Under the pieces are notes generated by a model. It saw only the letters and a program-made list of their open reading frames with translations, did not search any database and was not told the DNA's origin. Both the position numbers and the translations under genes were made by a program. Source: an uncultured Collinsella sp. (lineage in GTDB: Bacteria > Actinomycetota > Coriobacteriia > Coriobacteriales > Coriobacteriaceae). Taken from it: DNA of 19,401 bases. Below, piece after piece: positions 15,523 through 19,401 of this stretch. Positions within the stretch are counted from its first letter, which is position 1; each line of letters opens with the position of its first letter. The stretch is taken from NCBI GenBank assembly GCA_902463875.1, contig CABQHR010000011.1:1-19401 (forward strand), read 5' to 3'.

Positions 15523-16260
15523 CTAGTCCTGAGCTTCGGTGACGGCCGTTACGGTCAGCTGTGTCCCATCGACCGTAAACGCAATATTAAGCCCGGCGTA
15601 AGCCAGGTGGTAAACGCGATCGGGCTCGTGCTTGCTTCCAGCACGGCGCGGATCTTGGCGAAGGACCTCGATCAGACCGGGCAGTTTTGTGGACGGGACC
15701 TTGTCTTGCAGCGTTTGCGGGAATTCGACGTTGAGCTCTTGCCACGGGCTGTCCTCGATCCAGCCGCCCGTCGCGTCGGAGTGGCAGTCCGCAAACGGAA
15801 TGTAGGGTTTGATGTCGTAGATGGGCGTGCCGTCGCGCAGGTCGGCGCCCAACACATAGATGATGGGACCGTTATCGGTGAGCTCAACACGGTCAAGCTT
15901 TACGCAGGTGAGGCCGATAGGATTGGGGCGAAACGGACTACGCGTGGCAAACACGCCCACGCGCTCGGCACCACCCAGGCGCGGCGGACGCACGGTCTTT
16001 GACCACCTAGCATTGGTACCGGCCTTGTCCCGCATCTTGACATCGGCAGCAATATCCTCTGCCGTGCCGCCGGGCGTTCCATTTTCAAAACGCCAAAGCA
16101 GCCATAAGTGCGAGAAAGACTCGAGTCCCGCAACCGCGGCGTTAGAGGCAAACTCCGGCTCAAAGACAATGCGCCCCTGTAGATGAGGCGCCAAAAAGCT
16201 GTTGCGCGGAATGCCGAACTTCTGCGGCAGATCGGTATGTATGTGTGCGATAGGTTCCAT
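15523..16260 (-). CDS. trmO: tRNA (N6-threonylcarbamoyladenosine37-N6)-methyltransferase TrmO
   Basis: A SAM-dependent methyltransferase of the UPF0066/YaeB (TsaA) family that methylates t6A37 in threonine tRNA. From the ATG at 16260 it has 245 residues, close to E. coli TrmO (235). Motifs: SFSHLWLLWRF (48-58), RPPRLGG then VGVFATRSPFRPNPIGL (91-117), and DLRDGTPIYDIKPYIPFAD (140-158). The last two motifs build the SAM and dimer site. The open frame extends far upstream to 16701 but that part is the complement of the divergent regulator and is not coding. No ribosome binding site is visible before 16260 or the alternative ATG 16269. Instead a -10 box lies 7 bases upstream, suggesting a leaderless mRNA. 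Confidence 0.93.
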   Translation of the reverse strand: MEPIAHIHTDLPQKFGIPRNSFLAPHLQGRIVFEPEFASNAAVAGLESFSHLWLLWRFENGTPGGTAEDIAADVKMRDKAGTNARWSKTVRPPRLGGAERVGVFATRSPFRPNPIGLTCVKLDRVELTDNGPIIYVLGADLRDGTPIYDIKPYIPFADCHSDATGGWIEDSPWQELNVEFPQTLQDKVPSTKLPGLIEVLRQDPRRAGSKHEPDRVYHLAYAGLNIAFTVDGTQLTVTAVTEAQD

Positions 16261-16267
16261 GCCGGTC

Positions 16268-16273
16268 ATTGTA
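16268..16273 (-). promoter_or_regulatory. trmO: -10 box placing the trmO start codon at the transcription start
   Basis: TACAAT on the minus strand (16273-16268) ends seven bases before the A of the trmO ATG (16260), the spacing expected if transcription starts at the start codon. No Shine-Dalgarno sequence is present and no good -35 box is seen at 16-18 bases. Confidence 0.4.
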
Positions 16274-16327
16274 CGGCATGGGCGCACGAGGCGCTGCGCA
16301 CAATCCCCCACTGCGGTCGCCGAACGT

Positions 16328-16342
16328 GCAACCAACGGTTGC
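16328..16342. promoter_or_regulatory. Inverted repeat GCAACC-AAC-GGTTGC next to the regulator promoter
   Basis: A perfect 6-bp inverted repeat with a 3-base centre lies immediately upstream of the -35 box of the XRE-TipAS regulator. The short, close-spaced dyad is the form expected for an XRE-type dimer, so it is a candidate autoregulatory operator. It lies in the divergent region and might also influence trmO. Confidence 0.5.
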
Positions 16343-16371
16343 TTGGAAGGGTGCCTACCGCCGCGTATGCT
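16343..16371 (+). promoter_or_regulatory. Promoter of the XRE-zinc ribbon-TipAS regulator
   Basis: TTGGAA (16343-16348) and TATGCT (16366-16371) are separated by exactly 17 bases. The predicted start is near 16378, giving a leader of about 24 bases with GAGGAG (16391-16396) before the ATG at 16402. Confidence 0.55.
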
Positions 16372-16401
16372 TAAGCCATCAACCAGCAGAGAGGAGCCGT
16401 C

Positions 16402-17226
16402 ATGGCCTTTGCAGAAAAACTCATCGCCGTCCGTCGCGCCAACAATCTCACCCAAGAGCAGCTCGCCGCCAAGCTCTATGTAACGCGCCAAGCCATCAGC
16501 CGCTGGGAGCGCGGCGAGGTCACGCCGGGCATCGATATGATGAAGCTCATTGCCGCCGTGACCGGAGAGCCACTGTCCCATCTGCTCGAAATGCCCGAGC
16601 ACTACTGCGAGAGCTGTGGCATGCTGCTCACGCCCGATGACTGCGGCACCGACGCTACGGGCGCCACGACCGATCATTACTGCAAATGGTGCTACGACCA
16701 CGGCAAGTACACCTACGAGACCACCATGGAGGCAATGATCGAGGATTGTGCCCCGCGCCTGGCGAAAAACACCGGCATGTCACTCGACGAAGCCGTTTCG
16801 CTCATGGGCGCCGTCCTACCGCAACTAGAGCGCTGGCGCACCGTGCAGGAAAACGAGGAGCGCTACGGCGCCGAGGCACGGGCGTGCTATGGCGATGAGG
16901 CTATCGATGCAGCAAACGAAACGTTACTGGACATGGATCCCCAGACATGGAACGACATGAAAGAACTCGAGCGCGCTATTCTGGGCCAGCTCTCGATTGC
17001 CATGGGCGATGGCGACCCAAAGAGCAGCGAGGCTCAAAAACTTGTTGCGATGCACCGTCGTTGGATTGGCCTCAACTGGGGACACGAGCCCCAAGACGAA
17101 GCATACCTGGGCCTCGCCCACGGCTATCTTGCCGATCAGCGCTTTATCGACTACTACGACAAGCCCTGCGGCGCCGGCGCCACGGCGTTTCTGGTTCAGG
17201 CGATCGAGTCGTCGGCTCACGCATAG
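16402..17226 (+). CDS. Transcriptional regulator: XRE helix-turn-helix, zinc ribbon and TipAS-like domain
   Basis: A 274-residue cytosolic regulator with three parts. Residues 4-62 are an XRE/HTH_3 domain (LTQEQLAAKLYVTRQAISRWERG at 16-38). Residues 69-97 hold a putative zinc ribbon with CESC (69-72) and CKWC (94-97). Residues about 105-270 resemble TipAS, the ligand-binding domain of thiopeptide-responsive TipA: YGAEARACYGDEAIDAAN, LLDMDPQTWNDMKELER, and MHRRWIGLNWGHEPQDEAYLGLAHGYLADQRFIDYYD fit the alpha-helical globin-like core. TipAS normally follows a MerR DNA-binding domain; here an XRE domain replaces it. Cys256 in the C-terminal helix region could be a covalent ligand site as in TipA, but alignment is needed. 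The regulon is unknown. The operator candidate at 16328-16342 suggests autoregulation. The glutaredoxin gene follows after 51 bases. Confidence 0.85.
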   Translation: MAFAEKLIAVRRANNLTQEQLAAKLYVTRQAISRWERGEVTPGIDMMKLIAAVTGEPLSHLLEMPEHYCESCGMLLTPDDCGTDATGATTDHYCKWCYDHGKYTYETTMEAMIEDCAPRLAKNTGMSLDEAVSLMGAVLPQLERWRTVQENEERYGAEARACYGDEAIDAANETLLDMDPQTWNDMKELERAILGQLSIAMGDGDPKSSEAQKLVAMHRRWIGLNWGHEPQDEAYLGLAHGYLADQRFIDYYDKPCGAGATAFLVQAIESSAHA

Positions 17227-17277
17227 ACCGCAGCAGCTTTGGGTATTTCAATCGAAACCTCAACCGATTGGAGACCT

Positions 17278-17523
17278 ATGGCTACTCATCACGAACTCGT
17301 GTTGTACGTTATGACCGGATGCCCGTATTGCATTAAGGTGAAGCGCTTCCTGGCGGACAATGGCGTGACCATCCCCGAGCGCAATATCTCGACCGACCCC
17401 GATGCCGAGCAGACGCTCATCGCCGTCGGAGGAAAACGCCAGGTTCCCTGCCTGTTCATCGACGGCAAGCCGCTCTACGAGTCGAGCGACATCATCGCAT
17501 GGGTGCAGGAGAACCTGCTCTAA
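17278..17523 (+). CDS. Glutaredoxin
   Basis: A small thioredoxin-fold thiol oxidoreductase of 81 residues. The dithiol active site CPYC is at 15-18 in YVMTGCPYC, the cis-proline motif QVPCLFIDG is at 55-63 (Pro57), and the C-terminal SSDIIAWVQENL helix matches glutaredoxin glutathione-binding. The ATG at 17278 is chosen because TTGGAG lies four bases upstream; the in-frame ATG at 17239 has no such site and would add 13 unusual residues. It is on the same strand and 51 bases after the XRE-TipAS regulator, so it may be controlled by it. A strong hairpin with a T-run follows. Confidence 0.94.
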   Translation: MATHHELVLYVMTGCPYCIKVKRFLADNGVTIPERNISTDPDAEQTLIAVGGKRQVPCLFIDGKPLYESSDIIAWVQENLL

Positions 17524-17555
17524 CACGTCCAACGCCAAAGCTAACGACCCAAACA

Positions 17556-17617
17556 TGTACACCAGCATCCAAAGTCGACATATTTCGACATCTTTGGATG
17601 CTGGTGTACAGCTTTTT
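17556..17617. repeat. Terminator-like repeat family B, copy 1
   Basis: A perfect 19-bp stem pairs 17556-17574 (starting TGTACACCAGCATCC) with 17592-17610 (ending GGATGCTGGTGTACA), loop 17575-17591, then GCTTTTT (17611-17617). It serves as the terminator of the glutaredoxin transcript. A close relative is at 18385-18446, sharing the loop-to-right-arm part TTTCGACATCTTTGGATGCT, so this is a repeated element as well as a terminator. Confidence 0.85.
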
Positions 17618-17623
17618 GCAGCC

Positions 17624-17795
17624 TAGTCATTGGGGACGTCCTAAAATGACTATCCGCTTGAGACAGTCTGACGCCTCTGGAAAAAGTTGCTGAGAGGGCC
17701 GTGTTCAAAATAGTCGTTGGAGAATGGCTCTAGATGACAAATCCGGCACTTTGACGTTCTTAAATGACTAGTCGTTAATACGTCCCCAATGGCTA
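17624..17795. repeat. Split, decayed copy of palindrome family A
   Basis: The left end at 17624-17652 begins with the left arm of the 10635-10690 palindrome (TAGTCATTGGGGACG) and ends TGACTA. The right end at 17753-17795 matches its centre and right arm (GACGTTCTTAAA, TGACTAGTC, CGTCCCCAATGGCTA) with a few changes. About 100 bases of unrelated sequence lie between, which include a further partial match TAGTCGTTGGAGA at 17711-17723. This is either an inserted or decayed element or two partial copies. Confidence 0.7.
17751..17779 (+). promoter_or_regulatory. Promoter-like sequence in the repeat region
   Basis: TTGACG (17751-17756) and GTTAAT (17774-17779) are 17 bases apart. It would start a transcript near 17786 that reads through two inverted repeats and ends at the TTTT after 17881. 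It lies inside the decayed family A repeat, so it may be fortuitous. Confidence 0.3.
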
Positions 17796-17885
17796 CTTCA
17801 ATTCACGACACACTGTGTCGCGAATTAAGTTGATCTCACTATCGAAGACCAGTAAAGGCCCTTAGTCAGAATCTCGATAGTTTTA
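17786..17885 (+). ncRNA. Candidate small structured RNA of about 100 bases
   Basis: Between the promoter-like sequence and a TTTT tract lie a 35-base near-palindrome (17795-17830) and a second hairpin, ACTATCGA (17838-17845) with TCGATAGT (17874-17881), followed by TTTAAAT. Promoter, two hairpins and a T-tail are the layout of a free-standing small RNA. There is no similarity to a known RNA class that I recognise. Confidence 0.25.
17795..17830. repeat. 35-base near-palindrome
   Basis: AATTCACGACACA (17800-17812) and TGTGTCGCGAATT (17814-17826) are complementary apart from one pair, around a single central base. ACTT and AAGT extend the arms with one bulged C. The almost absent spacer favours a protein-binding site on DNA over an RNA hairpin. 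Confidence 0.6.
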
Positions 17886-18007
17886 AATCGCTCCCTCTTC
17901 GGAAGTTCAGCGAACGTTCAAATTCCAAGCTGCAAAGCAAAGAGCTATCGATGCTCATTACCTATCGAAAAGTCCAGTCAAGACAAGTAATTGGCCCGAT
18001 AATCTGC

Positions 18008-18040
18008 TTGTATTTTTGTCTACGAAACTGTATACAAAAA
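18008..18040 (+). promoter_or_regulatory. Promoter with overlapping inverted repeat of the ribbon-helix-helix gene
   Basis: TTGTAT (18008-18013) and TATACA (18031-18036) are spaced by 17 bases. The same boxes form an inverted repeat: TTGTAT with ATACAA (18032-18037), and TTTTTGT (18013-18019) with ACAAAAA (18034-18040). Such a dyad over the promoter fits autorepression by the encoded DNA-binding protein. Confidence 0.5.
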
Positions 18041-18090
18041 GAAAGACCACGAACCAGCGCTCGACATTATGCCAATCGATAGGAGGCACA

Positions 18091-18357
18091 ATGGATGCTA
18101 AGCAGCTCGAGAAGATGATGGGATTTGCCCCTGGAGAGCTGGAGAAAGCCGCAGAGGCATACGAGAGGGATGAATGGCCGAAGTGCCACACCATCAAGTT
18201 GGGAAGACCGCCAATCTCCGATGAGCCAAGCGTTATTTTGTCGGCACGTGTGGGCGAATCGGTTCTTGCGGCGTTCGACGAAAAGGCGAAACGTCATGGC
18301 CAAACGCGCACGGAGCGACTCAGAGAGCTCATTACGCTCGACGCGATGATTGCCTAG
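18091..18357 (+). CDS. Ribbon-helix-helix (CopG/antitoxin-like) DNA-binding protein
   Basis: A small protein of 88 residues starting at ATG 18091, supported by AGGAGG four bases upstream; the frame is open to 18016 but that part contains the promoter. The N-terminal half is charged and probably helical. After LGRPPISDEP (38-46) comes a ribbon-helix-helix pattern: beta strand PSVILSARV, helix ESVLAAFDEKAKRHG, helix QTRTERLRELITLDAMI (about 46-87). This GRPP-RHH layout is common in actinobacterial antitoxins of type II toxin-antitoxin pairs. No toxin gene lies upstream or downstream, so it is either an orphan antitoxin remnant or a stand-alone regulator. It sits alone in an AT-richer islet bounded by two copies of repeat family B. 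Confidence 0.8.
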   Translation: MDAKQLEKMMGFAPGELEKAAEAYERDEWPKCHTIKLGRPPISDEPSVILSARVGESVLAAFDEKAKRHGQTRTERLRELITLDAMIA

Positions 18358-18384
18358 GCCCTACTCCCCTGCCGGAATCAAACG

Positions 18385-18446
18385 TGTACGTCAGCATCTA
18401 AAATCGTCGTTTTTCGACATCTTTGGATGCTGACGTACAGCTTTTT
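18385..18446. repeat. Terminator-like repeat family B, copy 2
   Basis: An 18-bp stem (one G-T pair) pairs 18385-18402 (TGTACGTCAGCATC then TAAA) with 18422-18439 (TTTGGATGCTGACGTACA), followed by CTTTTT (18441-18446). It ends the ribbon-helix-helix transcript. Compared with copy 1, arm differences are mostly compensatory (ACC/GGT against GTC... GAC), so the stem is conserved and the sequence less so. Confidence 0.85.
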
Positions 18447-18461
18447 ACATGGGGCCGCCGC

Positions 18462-18498
18462 AAATGATCCGTTTACCTCCGTCCCTGAGGGATCATTT
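18462..18498 (-). terminator. Hairpin downstream of the nitroreductase
   Basis: AAATGATCC (18462-18470) pairs with GGATCATTT (18490-18498); an alternative inner CCTC/GAGG pairing exists. It begins four bases after the nitroreductase stop codon on the minus strand, followed by a short tail TTTGCGG, so it is a plausible but T-poor terminator. Confidence 0.5.
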
Positions 18499-18501
18499 CC
18501 G

Positions 18502-19080
18502 TTATTCGATAATGAGGGTGCGGCCGTCGCGGCGGGGCTTGGCGGCGGGGTAGGGGCCGTCGCAGTAGCCGAGCGTCACGAATGCTCGGCAGATGTAGCC
18601 CTCTGGCACGCCCCAGAATTTGAGCAGCTCCTGGCCCTCGTCACTCGCAAAGGTTGTCTCAGCTCGGCTCACGATACAACTTCCGAGCCCCAACGCATGC
18701 GCCTCGAGCGCCATGTTCTGCGCAATAGCGAAAGCATCGGCAACGCTGAACAAAAATCGCTCCCGGCAAAAGATGCAGAGCACCGTCGGCGCATCATAGA
18801 AACCATTCTTGATGGATGCGTCGTCGATAACGCTCGGATGATCGCGACTCACATAATTGCCCACCAGGCCCGCACGGCTAAAGCCCGCCATGTTCATATG
18901 ACCGATGCGTGCGGCAAGCTCGGCGTTGCGCACGGCAACCACCTTGCTGCGCTGTCCGCCACCGGCGTTGGCGGCATAAATCCCCGCCTCGAGCACCTTC
19001 TCGACATCCTCGCGAGGCACCTGCTTGTCCGCATACTTACGGATCGACCGCCTCGTCTTGATGAGCTCAAGCGTATCCAT
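18502..19080 (-). CDS. Nitroreductase-family FMN oxidoreductase
   Basis: A homodimer-type FMN-dependent reductase of 192 residues from the ATG at 19080 (AGGA five bases upstream; the frame extends to 19137 but overlaps the upstream gene). The FMN phosphate-binding RRSIRKY is at 10-16, AANAGGGQRS (37-45) is the second FMN region, and the C-terminal KPRRDGR (181-187) completes the cofactor site. It reduces nitro compounds, quinones or flavins in vitro for many relatives; the natural substrate is unknown. It lies only seven bases after the stop of a radical SAM/SPASM gene, so the two are one operon and may act on the same product. Some enzymes of this fold also oxidise peptide heterocycles in RiPP pathways, but that is speculation here. 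Confidence 0.92.
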   Translation of the reverse strand: MDTLELIKTRRSIRKYADKQVPREDVEKVLEAGIYAANAGGGQRSKVVAVRNAELAARIGHMNMAGFSRAGLVGNYVSRDHPSVIDDASIKNGFYDAPTVLCIFCRERFLFSVADAFAIAQNMALEAHALGLGSCIVSRAETTFASDEGQELLKFWGVPEGYICRAFVTLGYCDGPYPAAKPRRDGRTLIIE

Positions 19081-19087
19081 GGCAATC

Positions 19088-19401
19088 CTATTCCTCAATC
19101 TCTTTCCAGCACTGGGGATCGGCATCGTACATGTCACCCGTGTAGCCGTACGTCACCGCAGGACACCCACGGCACCAACCGAAGAGCTCGCACTTAGAGC
19201 ATTTCTTGAACTTCTTAAAATCGCGCTTGGCTTCCATTTGCGGAGAGAAGAAGAGCTCCTCCAGCGAGTTTTCGGCAACGTTGCCCACCTTGCTCTCCAT
19301 GCGGCGACATGCATAGACATCGCCCGTAGGCAGCACCGTCATATGGCCCGTACCGCAGTGGCAGCCGTCATAGATCATGCCGGGCTTGGCGTCCTCGGGA
19401 A
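19088..19401 (-). CDS. Radical SAM protein, C-terminal SPASM domain (5' part outside window)
   Basis: The visible 103 or so residues are the C-terminal end of a longer protein whose start lies beyond base 19401. The frame stays open to the edge (PEDAKPG precedes the internal ATG 19378). Cysteines follow the SPASM plan that binds auxiliary [4Fe-4S] clusters. Counting from the internal Met: CHC (6, 8), GDVYAC (19-24), then C60-x2-C63-x5-C69-x2-C72 and a last Cys at 90 (DPQCW). GDVYACRRMESKVGNV and CRGCPAVTYGYTGDMYDADPQCW resemble peptide-modifying radical SAM enzymes and anaerobic sulfatase-maturase relatives. The radical SAM CxxxCxxC core is not in the window, so the exact subfamily cannot be stated. 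The nitroreductase directly follows. Confidence 0.87.
   Translation of the reverse strand, partial: PEDAKPGMIYDGCHCGTGHMTVLPTGDVYACRRMESKVGNVAENSLEELFFSPQMEAKRDFKKFKKCSKCELFGWCRGCPAVTYGYTGDMYDADPQCWKEIEE

Larger units (their letters stand above)
17524..18090. other. 567-bp region without protein-coding genes, rich in repeats
   Basis: No credible protein gene lies between the glutaredoxin stop and the ribbon-helix-helix gene. The stretch holds a terminator-like repeat (17556-17617), a split copy of palindrome family A (17624-17652 and 17753-17795), a 35-base near-palindrome (17795-17830), a hairpin followed by TTTT (17838-17885), and five CTATCGA/TCGATAG motifs, the last of which overlaps the ribosome binding site of the next gene. 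The promoter of the next gene is at 18008-18036. From about 17700 on, the base composition is visibly more AT-rich than the flanks, suggesting accessory DNA. Confidence 0.7.

Noticed and set aside
16261..16701. 147-codon N-terminal extension of TrmO
   Set aside because: It is antisense to the XRE-TipAS gene and its promoter, and TrmO homologues begin near the MEPIAHI segment.
17556..18446. CRISPR array suggested by repeated sequences
   Set aside because: Repeats are long hairpins with T-runs, only two copies and irregular spacing; there are no uniform spacers and no cas genes.

Overview
The window looks like chromosomal DNA of a high-GC Gram-positive gut actinobacterium of the Coriobacteriia, most likely Collinsella or a close relative. 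This is an inference from overall protein style, base composition, AAGGAG-type ribosome binding sites and intergenic palindromes; no rRNA or tRNA marker is present. Gene density is high. I count 20 complete or partial protein genes plus one small regulator gene in an accessory-looking islet.

Left part (1-4000): the end of ung (uracil-DNA glycosylase) converges on a two-gene unit, VUT-family transporter then SDR oxidoreductase (minus strand), across a bidirectional terminator. The VUT gene has its own promoter and a leader that can fold into a hairpin with a possible pseudoknot close to the ribosome binding site. Next is prfC (release factor 3).

Middle left (4000-8100, plus strand): a YtrA-type GntR repressor with a 9-bp inverted-repeat operator over its promoter, a translationally coupled ABC ATPase and permease, an EamA/DMT transporter, and a SAM-dependent methyltransferase behind a hairpin-rich leader.

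Middle (8100-10640, minus strand): a small two-TM potassium channel, a LOG-family phosphoribohydrolase and a ClC-type protein lacking the gating glutamate. Divergent from these is a large EvgS/BvgS-like hybrid histidine kinase with two periplasmic-type solute-binding domains. A perfect 22-bp-arm palindrome lies between the channel and the kinase. The kinase is followed by a NimA-like flavoprotein, which converges on a MalY/PatB C-S lyase.

Right part (15500-19401): TrmO (possibly leaderless) is divergent from an unusual regulator that joins an XRE helix-turn-helix, a zinc ribbon and a TipAS-like ligand-binding domain. A glutaredoxin follows. Next comes a 567-bp stretch without protein genes, holding copies of two repeat families, five CTATCGA motifs and a possible small RNA, and then a ribbon-helix-helix protein with no visible toxin partner. 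The window closes with a nitroreductase immediately downstream of the C-terminal SPASM part of a radical SAM protein that runs off the edge.

Most genes are ordinary core or transport genes. The best candidates for something less described are the XRE-zinc ribbon-TipAS regulator, the repeat-bounded islet at 17.5-18.45 kb, the VUT leader RNA, and the radical SAM/nitroreductase pair.
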